Both the position numbers and the translations under genes were made by a program. Shown here piece after piece: positions 1 through 11,557 of a DNA stretch of 64,000 bases; position 1 is the first letter of the stretch; each line of letters starts with the position of its first letter. The notes beneath the pieces were generated by a model, which was given only the letters and a program-made list of their open reading frames with translations, had not been told where the DNA came from and made no database searches. This stretch comes from Lotus japonicus (Eukaryota > Streptophyta > Magnoliopsida > Fabales > Fabaceae): the NCBI RefSeq assembly GCF_012489685.1, contig NC_080041.1:106857760-106921759 (forward strand). The letters are read 5' to 3'.

Positions 1-2755
1 CCCCTTGCATAGTTCCTTTCCACTGAAGAAGTCCTGCAATAGCTGCTGCACTTTGGGAATCCTAGAAGAGCCACCAATAAGGACAACATCATGGATACTA
101 TTTTTGTCCATCTTAGAATCATTAAGACACCTCTCAACAGTCTCCATACACTTTTTAAAGAGGTCCATGTTGAGTTCCTCAAATCTGGCGCGAGTAATTG
201 ATGAACACAAGTCAATGCTCTCAAATATAGCATCTACCTCAATGGTAGTATCAATGGCAAATGAAAGTGTCCTTTTTGCCCTCTCACATACAGTTCTCAA
301 CCTTCTCAAGGCTCTTGCATTCCCAGTAATGTTCACTTTGTTCTTCCTCTTCAACTCCTTAACAAAGTAGTTCACCATTCTGTTATCAATGTCTTCTCCT
401 CCAAGGTGCGTGTCTCCAGCAGTGGCTTTGACTTCAAAGATTTCACCCTTGATGGTGAGGAGTGACACATCAAATGTTCCACCACCAAGATCAAAGACGA
501 AAATATTTCTCTCTCCAACACAATTAGCCCTCTTTTCAAGTCCATATGCTAGAGCTGCAGCAGTAGGCTCATTGATTATTTTTACAACATTTAGACCAGC
601 AATGGTACCAGCATCTTTCGTAGCTTGGCGCTGAGAGTCGTTGAAATAAGCAGGCACTGTAACAACAGCATTCTTTATTGGTGACTCCAGATATGCCTCT
701 GCAGTCTCGCGCATCTTTGTCAGGACTGTGGCAGAAATTTCCTCAGCAGAAATATGCTTCTCCTGTCCCTTGTGCTTAATAATGATCATGGGTTTGTCAT
801 CAGCACCAGCAATGACCTTGAATGGCCAAAACATTAGATCATCTTTAATAACTGGATCACTATATTTTCTTCCAATTAACCTCTTCCCATCTTCAAAACA
901 TAATCAGTGTCACATAGGAACAAGTTAGGAATTATTTGTTAATGATGTTAATCAAGTCAAGGTAGCCTAGCAGAAAACAAAACACTATTAATTTAATAAC
1001 TTGAAAGAAATAATTTGAAACAAGGTAAAGTTAGAGAGCAAACTTGAGCACTTGATAAAATGATATTTTTTGCCGTAAAGGTAACAATCATGAGTTATGT
1101 TGCCATATATTTGTTAGGCTTAATTGCACTTTTCGTCCCTCATCTATGCCTCTTGTGCAATTTTGGTCCCTTTTATTTAAAAGGAGCAATTTTGGTACAT
1201 CAAAGATCAATTTGTGACAATTTGATCCTTCCGTTAGATTCCGTTCAATTCCTAACAGATTTTTCATACGTGGCGCTCATTCATAACGTGGCCCTAACAC
1301 ATTTTGCCACTTAGATGCCACTAGGACTCCACGTAATACAACATAAAAGTAATTAAAATTTAAAAATCAAAAAAATCAAAATTTATTTAACTTTAATCGT
1401 AATCAAATTATTAATCTAATCAACCTCCATCTTCATACGTTCAAAAAAAAAACCTCCATCTTCATCTGGAATTAATCAACAACAAAAACCTTTCAACTTA
1501 TCCTTGCTGATCCAAACAATAAACCCAAAGCAATCCTCTGCATATCACCTCTTTCTTCTCCACCACTAAGCCCTGCTGCAAAACTTTTCACCACCACAAA
1601 TTCCAATCTGAAATTGCATCTGATTCAAACCCATAACATAAATTCTGGAACCACAACATAAATTCCAACATACCATAAAGAACAGAGGCCCTAATCTCAT
1701 CTCAGCCACCAACTTTCGCCGCAGAGCATACTTTTGTCACCGCCGCGCAACCTCGATCCAGCCCACAGTCGAGGTTCAGACCATGGTCGTCGTTGACAGA
1801 ACCGCTCCTTGGCCATGGCATCACGCACCGCACCATCTTCACCAACACCATCAAAGCTCGCATCAAGTCTCTCTCCTTGTTGTGCGTCCACCCTTTCCCC
1901 GCTTCCCTTTCTCTCGATCTGGAGAAGCACCGACATTTTCTCTCTATTTGGAGACGCACCACCGATTCTCTCGATCTGGATTTGTCTCTCTACGTGTGTG
2001 AAGATGAAGGGGAGGACGATGAAGATGCTCGAAGGTGGAGGAAAATGTTGGTTGTGGATGATGGAGGATTCAAGGGAGTTGAGAGTGATGGTGGCTGGGG
2101 AAAATTGGGATTAGGGTTCAATACGTTTAATTTCATTCTTTATTTAATTTGTTTTATTTATTTTATTTTATTTTATTTTATTTTATTTTATTTTATTTTA
2201 TTTGCTGATGTGTTATGGTGGTGTAATAAAAAAAATCTCAATAAGAATATTCCGTTTAAAATTGGACGGAAGCTAACGGCGGACCTAATTGTCACATCCT
2301 ATTCTTTGATGTACCAAAATTGCTCCTTTTAAACAAAGGGGACCAAATTTGCACAAGAGGTATAGATGAGGGACGAAAAGTGCAATTAAGCCTATTTGTT
2401 ATAGGATTCAAGCACGCTTGTGCTTGCTATAATGCACTTTGCTTATAAAAAAATGTGACCATATATTTGTTCAATTAAAAGCAACATCAAAATAATCATT
2501 GAAATGAGTCCATTAACAAAAGAAAAATTTATTACCAAAGACAGTGTTTGCTGGGTTTGTTGCAGCCTGATTTTTAGCAGCATCGCCAATCAATCTTTGG
2601 TGATCTGTGAAAGCAACAAAAGAAGGAGTGGTTTTGTTTCCTTGGTCATTGTGGATGATCTCCACTCGACAGTGTTGCTCTTCCCATACTGCAACACATG
2701 AGTACGTCGTGCCGAGGTCGATTCCTATCACCAATCCCTCATCTTGCCTTGCCAT
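1..2755 (-). CDS. HSP70-A, cytosolic-type 70-kDa heat shock protein, 3' part beyond window
   Basis: ATP-dependent protein-folding chaperone. Exon 1 is 2536-2755 (ATG at 2755), with the phosphate-1 motif [14 protein letters not shown]. Exon 2 runs from 890 off the window edge, so about 370 residues are visible, all open. They include [33 protein letters not shown] and GGSSRIPKV, i.e. nearly the whole ATPase domain. The donor (GT at 2535-2534) and acceptor (AG at 892-891) match the intron position of the other copies, and the join restores phase. The intron is 1.65 kb, against 82-120 bp in B, C, D, F and G, because of a TIR transposon at 1116-2393. The residue after the junction gives D-G-K where the other copies have D-A-K (D-T-K in G). 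Function is inferred from the family; the C-terminus cannot be judged here. Confidence 0.9.
1116..2393. mobile_element. MULE-like long-TIR DNA transposon inside the HSP70-A intron
   Basis: The ends are inverted copies of each other for well over 100 bp, starting AGGCTTAATTGCAC at 1116 and ending GTGCAATTAAGCCT at 2393, with few mismatches. An 8-bp direct repeat TATTTGTT flanks it (1108-1115 and 2393-2400, one base shared with the end). Long TIRs with 8-9 bp target duplications suggest a Mutator-like element. The interior holds a GC-richer patch with short chance ORFs and no recognisable transposase, so it is probably non-autonomous. A (TTTTA)n run lies at about 2143-2203. Confidence 0.8.
2143..2203. 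repeat. (TTTTA)n microsatellite
   Basis: About eleven tandem TTTTA units within the MULE-like element. It is a simple repeat; a short reading frame on the + strand crosses it and is not considered a gene. Confidence 0.85.
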
Positions 2756-2895
2756 TCTCTTTCAACTGCAGTCAGACGCAGGAAGCTATTTAGTACCATA
2801 GAAGAACCCATTTTGGTTTTCATCAATGAGAAATTTATGAAAAATTAAAACGGTGAGTAAGATTTAAAACGGTTTTAATTCACATTTATTTAATA

Positions 2896-3110
2896 CTTCA
2901 TCCAATCATTTTTATAAGAAACACTTTGAAATTTTTTTTTTCATTTTTATAAAAAATACTATTACAAAATTAAGTCAAATAATTCATTCAAATGCAAAGA
3001 GACTCATTCCTCATACAAAAATTTAAAGGGAAATTACAAGCACCCAATATTAGTTTCATTGATTTGTGTGATTTTGTTAAAGTTTTTCTTATAAAAATGA
3101 TTGGAAGGAG
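2896..3110. mobile_element. Stowaway-like MITE
   Basis: A 215-bp AT-rich element in the 5' flank of HSP70-A. Its ends are inverted repeats of about 26 bp: CTTCATCCAATCATTTTTAT at the left, and CTCCTTCCAATCATTTTTAT when the right end is read in reverse. It is flanked by TA on both sides (2894-2895 and 3111-3112), as expected for Tc1/mariner-derived Stowaway MITEs. It has no coding capacity. It sits roughly 140-350 bp upstream of the HSP70-A start codon, so it may lie within promoter sequence. Confidence 0.8.
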
Positions 3111-3164
3111 TATGTATGAAGGGAGAAATATATAAAATGTTAACATGGCAACCACAACCCAAAA

Positions 3165-3400
3165 TCTTTTTTTTCTAAAGCAAAAGTTTTATTGAAATGA
3201 TGAGTTATCGAGATACAAAACCTCTCAATAAAAGGCTAATCAAAAAGACTCTAGCCTGAGCAAAGAGCCCGCCAAAAGAGGAAAAAACCACCCCAACAGA
3301 CTTAACAAAAGAAATAACAAAGCAACTCCAGCCAAAACCAAAGCCTAAAGAAGACAAAAAAACAGCACTACATGCTCCCAATATCCTTATCCGGGGACTC
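3165..3400 (-). mobile_element. 3' tail fragment of a LINE (tentative)
   Basis: Read on the minus strand this ends in a short poly(A) (T-run at about 3171-3178) after a UTR-like stretch rich in AAC and AAG. The pattern resembles the tails of plant non-LTR elements. No coding domain or target duplication was found. The following 3400-3867 has a short unrecognised reading frame and nothing else identifiable. Confidence 0.3.
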
Positions 3401-3867
3401 GCGACTTGGTTGGATAGATAATGGAAGACGAACTCTGTTCTGTTAAATTTTGGCCTTGAATTTGTAAGGAACTCAAAAGGGATTTCAGAAAATTATATGG
3501 ATGGGGGTTTAAGGTCGTATAGGCCAAAGTGTTAATTTTACTGTGTTTAATGCTGGTTATGATTCCTTGGTTGACTATAAGAGCCAGAAAAGATGGCCAA
3601 TATGTACAAGATAAAAATTGGAGTGAATTCAAGCTCGGGAACAAACTTAAAAAATAAATAGCTAACTAACAATTCATTGCATTCTTAACATGGCTGGAGA
3701 GAGCAGAACAAGCAACATCAAAACAAGAAAAGGCGAAAGGAATAACATTGATAGATGAGATATCTTACATCTTTGCAGTCCAAAATCTTAAAATGCTAGA
3801 GACCTTGGTTCTTTTTGAGTGTTTTTCGTTTTCCTCTCTTCTTTCACTATTTATAGAGTAAAAAGGT

Positions 3868-4213
3868 TGTTAGAAGTCCCACATTGGCTAGAGATAAGGC
3901 CAATCAAGTGTTTATAAGGGTTGTGCAAACCTCAACTCTTGAGCTAGCTTTTGTGGTTGAGTATAGGCCTCCCAATTTCTAATATGGTATCAGAGCCTAT
4001 CCTAGATCCATTTGTTGTGTGGAGACCTCCCATATTTGGGTCACCCGTTGTTGTTCCCACGTTCCAGTCTGTTCAAATCCTGGACGTGAGGGGGTGTGTT
4101 AGAAGTCCCACATTGGCTAGAGATAAGGCCAATCAAGTGTTTATAAGGGTTGTGCAAACCTCAACTCTTGAGCTAGCTTTTGTGGTTGAGTATAGGCCTC
4201 CCAATTTCTAATA
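3868..4213 (+). mobile_element. TRIM retrotransposon (terminal-repeat retrotransposon in miniature)
   Basis: Two 117-bp terminal repeats (3868-3984 and 4097-4213), identical base for base as read, begin TGTTAGAAGTCCC and end TTTCTAATA. The left one is followed directly by TGGTATCAGAGCC (3985-3997), the primer site for initiator-Met tRNA. A purine-rich GTGAGGGGGTG tract precedes the right one. A perfect 5-bp target duplication AAGGT flanks the element (3863-3867 and 4214-4218). With only 112 bp inside it has no coding capacity and must have been mobilised by another retrotransposon. Identical LTRs suggest a recent insertion. Confidence 0.95.
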
Positions 4214-4810
4214 AAGGTCATTTTGGTCCCTAAATGTGTTCATTTATCACGGTCCAGTCCTTATACTTTGGAAATAGTCTTTTTTTGTCCCTGAATGTGT
4301 TACCATGTGTCAAGTTGGTCCTTGATTTAGTTTTCCGTTAGTCCCTGAGACGGAAAAGTTCAAATGTCATCATTTTTGCCACGTTGGTTTGACACATGAT
4401 CAATGACTCATATCTTTTTATGTCACATTAGTCAATTTAGAGTTAAGAACTAAGAACTAAGAATTTTACCATTGGAGGTGCTGACATGGACTTCTTAGTT
4501 CTTAAAAATAAGAACTCAGTTCTTATATAAGAAGTTTTGCTTTTTGAGTTCTTAGCTTAAAATATTAATTATTTCTCTCTCATCCAAATTATTTTATTAC
4601 TTTATGAGTTTTGTTTTATTACTTTATGAAAATAAAAAGTATAAATAATGTGGTTGGTGAGACCAAATGAATAGTGGTAAGAACTAATAACTAAGAACTC
4701 ATGGTTGGAGCAAAATTACTTGAGAGTTGCTTAAACACATGTGGCAATACAGGCCCACATGAATAGTGCTAAGAACTAAAAAATAAGAACTAGCATTGGA
4801 GATGGTCTTA
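4214..4810. mobile_element. Remnants of TIR and Harbinger-like MITEs
   Basis: 4214-4440 holds motifs of the 'ggtcattttggtccctaaatg' type, typical of one end of a long-TIR element; no partner end is seen. 4443-4807 is rich in inverted AAGAACTAAGAACT and AGTTCTTA motifs and ends CATTGGAGATGGTC followed by TTA. That is the usual look of a PIF/Harbinger (Tourist) terminus. The boundaries on the left are unclear. Confidence 0.45.
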
Positions 4811-5127
4811 CAAGTTTTCCTCTGGTCAAGACTTGGATTCCGTACTGTGCGAGTATTGGTCCGTTTGGAGGTAGAGCAGCTCAATTATTACTCCACTAGC
4901 AGTTTTTTAATATTTCCCAACAACTTTAAGTGGTGAACCCCTACGTGTCTTGTTGCTTGGCCTGTAAGGAATACTCCCTTTGTTGTGCTGTTTTGGGCTG
5001 AGCCCTTTTTCAATCTAATGGATACCTTTCTATGACAAAATAAAACCCTTTATATACCTTTTCTTCCTTTTTATCTCTTTTTTTCTCTTTTTTTTCATTG
5101 AATTAATAAGGGCTAGAAGCCTAGAAG

Positions 5128-6280
5128 CAGTGTTATCAGAGTCGGACCGGTCATTGACTCGGTCAGGGCACTGGGTCAATGGGTCACTGGTTCAACCACT
5201 AGGTCACTGGTTCAACCGTTTGACTCGGTCTTTATTAAAAAATATAAAAAATTAACACTAATTAGCCTATTACATTCTAAATTTAAAATTATTACCATCA
5301 TATAAGAATTATATAAACTAAAAATAATTTACATAATAAAACCTTGCAATTTATTACGGTTACCTAAAGTAATAATATATAAAAATATTATGCACGTTGG
5401 GACCTTATTGCTACAAATCAGAAAAGATTTCTTTTGTCCACTAATTTAGCAAAAGGGAGTAAGGGCCTGTATAGTACTCTAGCTAATTGTTGGTTTTATA
5501 TTAGGCCCATTCAAACTCTTAAATAATATGATCATGTTTTTGGGCCAAGTAAATCTAAAGTCTAATAGAAGGCCGCACTTTAGCTAGAGCCCAAGGAAAC
5601 AAAACCCTAATTTCTAATATCATATATGTAACGAGTAATGATATATACATACCTCATTTTTTAAACACTCAATTTCCACCTCTTTTTATTTCTATCTCTC
5701 TCATCTTATCATCTATCACATCTCATATTTTCTCTCTCTTACTTTTTCTTTTCTTCCTATCTCTCTCAACATTCCACCTCTCCACCTCAAAAGAGAGGTG
5801 TGGATGAAACATTACCCTATATGTAACTAAAGAAAAGAAACAGTGGACAGCAGCCACACAAATATGCAGCAGCAACAGAATACAATGAAGGTGCGGGAGC
5901 AAAGCGATGTGGGTGAAGAGAAGTTAAAATCAAGAAAGAGACAACCTCGTGACGGCCGGAAAGAAGAGTGGCAACCTTGGACGGCCGGAAATTGATAACC
6001 CAGGGACAAGCACGGTGAGGACGGCCCCTAGCTCCATGACACAGCTTTGTTGCAGATCTGTTAAAAGAGAATGGATACTAGAATGCCGTTTTTTTTTCTA
6101 CTCTCCGGTTCAGTAAAAAACCGACCGAGTCACCGGTTTTGAGGTAAACCGACCGAGTCATACCGGTTCTTACCGGTTCAATTGCATGGCCGATCCGATC
6201 CTCGACTCGAACCGCTCAGGTGACCGATTCCCGGTCGGACCGGTTCAACCGGCCGGTCTGAGCCGAGTTTTATAACACTG
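5128..6280. mobile_element. Non-autonomous hAT element
   Basis: It begins CAGTGTTATCAGAG and ends ...TTTATAACACTG, giving short inverted termini with the hAT-type CAGTG start. A perfect 8-bp target duplication CCTAGAAG flanks it (5120-5127 and 6281-6288), the size hAT transposases make. Both subterminal regions are full of ACCGGTTC, TTGACTCGG and GGTTCAACC motifs in both orientations. No transposase frame is present. A nested AT-rich MITE-like segment may occupy about 5636-5822. The left 130 bp recurs inverted at 11740-11867. Confidence 0.88.
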
Positions 6281-6288
6281 CCTAGAAG

Positions 6289-7044
6289 CATCCTTGTAAG
6301 TCTTTGGTGATATGCAATAAATCAAATACTTTTTAATTTCATTTTCTCCAATCTCATGTTCACAAATGGATACGAAACTTCATAAGTTTTTTTACCATCT
6401 TTACATGATTCATTAAATGACTTTCACATGGTAAAAGTTGAATTGGTACTGGTTTTTATGTATCCTTTTATTTTCTCAATCTGAAAAATGGAAAATGTCA
6501 TATTTTCTTATTTGCAGATGTCTAATGGTGACATGTTCCGGAACAACCATGATAAAATAGACTTTGATTGGAATCTGGATTTTAGTTGAGTTAACATGAA
6601 AATTTTTCATCCCAATCCAGAAGAATCATCTTTACATTTTGCATTGAAGCGTCTGTTCGTACTAGCACTAAATTTCACATTCATTTTTTACTAATGTGGA
6701 TTTGTTGTTATAAAATTTGGTGTCATTTGACATGACTTGTATCCGAATATCCGATTATGGTTTTCAAGCTTAACCTTGCCCAGGCTCTGCAAAATTCCTG
6801 GCTCCGCCACTGGTGGTACATGCACTAAAAATCAACACGTAATAATGAAAAGGGAAGCACAGCTTGAAATTAGCGCAGTACGATAATTAGTGGACCACCC
6901 ACCCCACTAGCACTCAAAGCCAGAGAAAGACCTGACTTCAATAATGCAGGGAATCTCTGGTATGTACAGTGAGATGGGATGGGGAGTGTCAAAGCCAGCT
7001 TGTGGACAAGATCCCCAACAAAGGATCATGGTAAAGGCAACAAC
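6289..7044. other. Intergenic, with one orphan hAT-type terminus
   Basis: No convincing gene. The stretch ending at 6812 reads, on the minus strand, CAGTGGCGGAGCCAGGAA, a common plant hAT-like terminus. Its partner end is not seen. Around 6940-7040 there is a short open stretch with no family I recognise. Confidence 0.4.
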
Positions 7045-7052
7045 CTAGAGTC

Positions 7053-7092
7053 TCCCTTCCTGCTGAGGACGCGGTGGGATGTTCCTTACATC
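7053..7092 (+). repeat. 40-bp direct repeat, left copy
   Basis: Starts TCCCTTCCTGCTGAGGACGC and recurs at 11868-11907 with a single mismatch. The two copies bracket the candidate Helitron that carries the B3-like and RPA-like genes. They are too long to be a target-site duplication. Confidence 0.8.
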
Positions 7093-7709
7093 AGATCGTG
7101 AATGGTGGAAAAGCGAACTTACATCTGGAAGGTGCTTGCAACGTGATACCGAGGCTGGCGTGAACAAGACAAGCTTTTGAGGAGCAAGAAAGATGGACTT
7201 CGCGGTTGATGGTGGCTGCAACTTTGGGTGTTGGATGAGGCAAAGGAGAAGATGCAATGGTGGAGGTGAAGTGGTTGCTAAAATGGAGGTGGAGAAGAAG
7301 GAATAAACACAGTGGTTGAATTTGGAAGGGTGTGCGTGGGAGAGAGTGGAGAAGATTGGGTTGTGTAATTAGTGATGAATGTTAAAGCTCTAGAAGGTGC
7401 TTTGCTTTTCTCATATAAAAAAACTAGTATATAGGCCCGTGCTATGCACGGTGTTTCATATCTGGTAATTTTTATTTTGTTTTTTGTCTCCTGAATTAAA
7501 TCTTTGATAACATCATGTTAACAAATGCACATGCCTAAGTCAATTATATGCAAGCATAAGTCAATTATATGCAGGCATACGTTGGTTACCAGGAAGTTTG
7601 CAATAAAAAAAAATAATCCTAATGGATTATACATCAGATGGAAGCTTGTTACCATACATATATATGGATACATCATACATAAGTGGCAACGAAATAAAGG
7701 CAAATGCTG

Positions 7710-8598
7710 TTACACTTGATATGGGTGGATAATAACATCCACCAGTTTGATATCTTCGGTTGAAAAAAGAAGAGATACCACTTGTCCAGTATGTATAGAA
7801 TGCAGTTCACAGAAGAGTTTCCAACCTCTACCGATCTTAGCGTAGTTGAATCGTTCTGGTGCAAGTATGCTACATAACACTTGAATGCCAGATGGCCCTC
7901 TTAGAATCCAGTGGAAAACATCAGAGTTACGAAGGTAGTAAGCAATGTGCTTAGGAACATTCTGCATATGAAACCAAGGATAGATATTAGATATTCAAAA
8001 TAATTATATGACTTTAAGAATGGAACCTACAATTTAAAACATTACCAACTGGCTTCCTTTTGACTGGCTTTCCGTAAGTTGCACTGTGAAATAACATGGA
8101 TAAAATCTCCATTCTGGCACATTTGTTACAATGGGCTCTAACATAGGGGGATACTCTAAGTGTTTGGATCGAGGCCCTCTGTGGTAGTCTATCTCTTGTG
8201 AATTTCTACCGTAAACAAATAGATCGAACATAGACCCTCCTTTATATCTCAAAATACACCATCTCACCCCCTCCAATCCATAAAAATGACGGATTTCAAA
8301 CCACCCAGTTGAAATTTGTGGCTTAACAGGACACTTAATAAATTGGACAGAATTCCTATTACCAACAGGGTCAAATAACAACCACCTGTTACTAAGTTCA
8401 ACATCAAACCTTGTTGCGAAAAATTCTGCCACAGAAGCAGTCATCTGCAACTTAAAATATTTTTGAATATTTAATAAGTTGGTGATATATATGATATGGA
8501 TATGAACATTAGATGATCAAACAAACCTCGTAAGGACGACTGACAACAGCAAATGCAGACTCATACGCTTCAAAATTCGCCGACAGAATGTGGTCCAT
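7710..8598 (-). CDS. B3-domain-like DNA-binding protein
   Basis: Predicted three-exon gene of 240 residues. Exon 1 is 8527-8598 (ATG at 8598), exon 2 8046-8444 and exon 3 7710-7961 (TAA). All introns have GT/AG ends and phase 0, and no stop is crossed. The product has an N-terminal half with FDPVGNRNSV and FYGLEGVRWCILRY. Its C-terminal half has NVPKHIAYYL followed by KIGRGWKLFCELHSIHTG, the typical end of a plant B3 fold where strand, helix and 'G-W..F' residues contact DNA. It would act in the nucleus as a transcription-factor-like protein; targets are unknown. It lies in the candidate Helitron about 0.8 kb from the RPA-like gene, same strand. Exon choice is mine by eye. Confidence 0.65.
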
Positions 8599-9433
8599 TG
8601 TTTAGGAAATGGGAGGGCAATCCAGCCAAAGTGTGGGATGTAGGGGGTATGGAGGGTATATATAGACTCACAACTGTGGACTTTTACAGCATAGTCCTAT
8701 TATTGAGTTGATATTTAGTAAGAATGTAAGTAATGAATGTCTAACCAGTAGGTTGCATTTAAAGACCTTTTCTAAACTAATTCATATTACATGTCTAAAC
8801 TGTCCTCTTTTAGCTTTATTTTCTCATTCTCCATTCTATCATTCTTATGATTCCCATTACACAATACTGTATCCATTAGATGGGCATAAAAATATATCAA
8901 TTAACCAAATTCCACTATTTCCCTATTTAGCCGTTCAAACCACAATTAAATTAAAAAAAAAATAGCTACTTGGATTTACGTGTTACATTAGATCCGTCCA
9001 AAAAAAAAAAATTAGACTAATGGGATACGAAAATAAAATTAGTGTTTATATTGACTTAAAACTTAAACAACACCATATAGACAAAAAGGAGAACTTTTGC
9101 TCAAAAGACATGTACAATTATTTTGCTAGAAAAAGAAAAAAGGGAGCAAGAGTGTCAGATGCAGCATGCGTGATTCATGCATGCAGTGAAGAATTAATGG
9201 TATGAATAAAATCATAACTACTTTTGTAGGATATTAGTTCAAAACAAAGTCAACCATGTGGGAGATTTCAAATTAAATAATTGAAAGATACGTCCAATGG
9301 ACTACAATACTATCCTGCTCATATATTATCAAAAACCTCAGTGCACACAACATTCTTAGTGAAGTTGGAAGTCGTTTGGTCTAACCTTAATGGAAATAAT
9401 CCATATCAAAGGAATGGACGATATTACAATCTA

Positions 9434-11059
9434 TCACATTGGGATAACGTGGACAACGTGGCGGTTGCAGACCTCACAGAAATACATCTTTTCATCTGGA
9501 TAAACTTTTTTATTGCATTTACATGCAGTGTACCACCAGTCCATACCCTCTTCTACATAGCTGATAGTGGCATATACAATGCACACCGAATTCTGCAGGG
9601 TAAATGTAAAGATTCAACGATATGATTTTCGAACAATAATCCCTCACAAATTAAAGAATGATACCTCCTTCATGTCATGGACTTGCGCAATGGTCTTTCG
9701 AGGGGTTAAGATTAAGAAGTCCTCTTCATCTACAACCTTGCTTGAATCTTGAAGCTGACTTAGAGATTGCGATCCTGTATCATTACTTGCTGAAAACCTA
9801 ATAACACAATGAAAAAAAATTATGTCACAATATTGTTACCCATAGTAAAAAAATCCGGATTTAATGAGTATACCTTTCCATGACAGCCACAGCTATGTCG
9901 ACTGCGGGGTTAAACAACATTTTTGTAGCCCCATGCACATTTTGCAAAGACAAATTCCCTTGCCATGTCTTGACTTTGACAAATTGGAGAAGAATAACTA
10001 CGTTCACCATTTCACCACCATTAAGGAACAGATTGAGATCTTCGACATAGGGTCCAAATAAGGCACACTCCATCTTGACCCTACATATATGGTAAGTGGT
10101 TTTACTTTTTAAATTATAATTAGTGTGTTAAATAGATATTTAAAGTATGTGTGATTAAGCCAAAAATACCCATAAGAGTCAATTTCAATGACATTCATCT
10201 TTGTTTTCTTTCCATGACTTTCAATCACCCTCTCAGTTCCAACAACAGTGAGGATTCCAATGACGTCTAAGATAATGAAACAAAGCACTTATTAATATAA
10301 ATTATTTAACCCGATATGTCCTAAAATTTTTGGGAAATTAATTGTATTACTCTTACCAATTAAAAAATTTGTATCATAAGCGGTAGACATCACGTCAGCA
10401 AGAGGGACGAACGAATAAGGATCAACAGAAATGGGATTTTGGTTCATTGGGCGGACTTCAGTGTTAAACTGGAAATTAACTTTGTAGGGGTGTTTAGTTG
10501 GTTTGAACAACCCAGTATTGTCAGCAACCTCAAAATAGGACATGCTATAGACGTTTCCGTCAATAAGAGTCGTCTCAAATTTATACATGATTGTCTTCCT
10601 AATGATGACATGTATTTTATCCCCCTGCCAAATAGATTCAGTAATTATGGTTAAACACAAAAGATATTATTATGGTGCTTCAGTTCATGTTGCTTTTTTC
10701 AATTTTGTATATGGGCAACCAATATATAGTTGCAAATTCTTTTTTGCCTTGTGTCAAGTAACGGTGCAATAATCTCTGTACTGCCAAACATTACAGATGG
10801 ACTTGGACACATGTGTGGAGGGTATCTTCTTTACATAGAAATGAAACGAATTACTTTTCTTTCAAAAAAAAATGTCAAAGCCAAAAAAAATATGTCAAAG
10901 CTAAATTACCTTGGCATCCATTACAACCATTTCCAGAGATAATGGTAATTTGGAATTAGTATAGCCCTGGCTATACCAGATGCGTATGATCTTGACCAGC
11001 ATCCTCCATGTCTCCTTCCCAGGTCGAAGATTAATCACATCATCGAATTGAGAAGCCAT
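9434..11059 (-). CDS. Replication protein A 70-kDa subunit-like (OB-fold) protein
   Basis: Predicted six-exon gene of 337 residues: exons 10910-11059, 10357-10624, 10170-10266, 9874-10080, 9665-9797 and 9434-9592. Junctions are GT/AG and the phases join cleanly (1014 bp in total). The start MASQFDDVINLRPGKETWRM is typical of plant RPA1-like proteins. OB-fold segments follow, then a C-terminal zinc-ribbon-like stretch WWYTACKCNKKVYPDEKMYFCEVC. The first cysteine pair is C-x-C and the second C-x2-C. The frame stops soon after this (VIPM-stop), where RPA70 proteins normally continue through the rest of DNA-binding domain C, so the 3' end may be truncated. It would bind single-stranded DNA. Helitron-borne RPA copies are common in plants. 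Confidence 0.68.
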
Positions 11060-11557
11060 GATAGCAACTAAGTTGTTAATTGGAAAACAGATGGTTGGTG
11101 GAGAACTGATATGTGGAAGCAAGTGTATTTATAGAGAGGTATGTGGAACATGGATGATGGGAATAAGGAATTTTTTAAGCAGAATAATTAAAGGTGAGTT
11201 ATTAGGGGACAAACTTAGCACCTGTACCATGCCTCATGTATCTCAGTGAGTCAGACATAATATTGATGATTGAGTTGAAATTCCAATTTCAATTTGAGCG
11301 GGATACTTGTAAATCAAAGCAAGTGGGAATGGTATATAAAGGACCAATATAAAGGACCAAAAATAGTGAATCTCCGTAGCACTGACACGTGGACAAAGGG
11401 ACTTGAGAAGGGGCGCGGTGCAGACACGTATGCAATGGGTTCTTTTGAAGGGCTCCTGCATTGTATAGTAGGGGGATGCAAACTAAATTAGAGAGACTAG
11501 GTAGTAGGCACATCGAGAACGAGAAGGTACTTTACTTTTCCCATAAAAAAAAATTGA

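Larger units (their letters stand above)
7424..11557 (-). mobile_element. Candidate Helitron carrying a B3-like and an RPA70-like gene
   Basis: Read on the minus strand, the 3' end shows a hairpin (CCGTGCATAGCACGG), a short AT spacer and CTAG followed by T at 7427-7424, the hallmark of a Helitron terminus. The hairpin motif recurs near two other CTAG-T ends in the window (18838, 41840). The 5' end is less certain: TC at 11557-11556 begins a segment reading ATGGGAAAAGTAAAGTACC, and a near copy of that segment abuts the other side of the 3' end (about 7390-7423). Inside, an RPA70-like and a B3-like gene both run in the element's orientation. No Rep/helicase is present, so it would be non-autonomous. 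RPA-like genes are established cargo of plant Helitrons. Confidence 0.5.
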
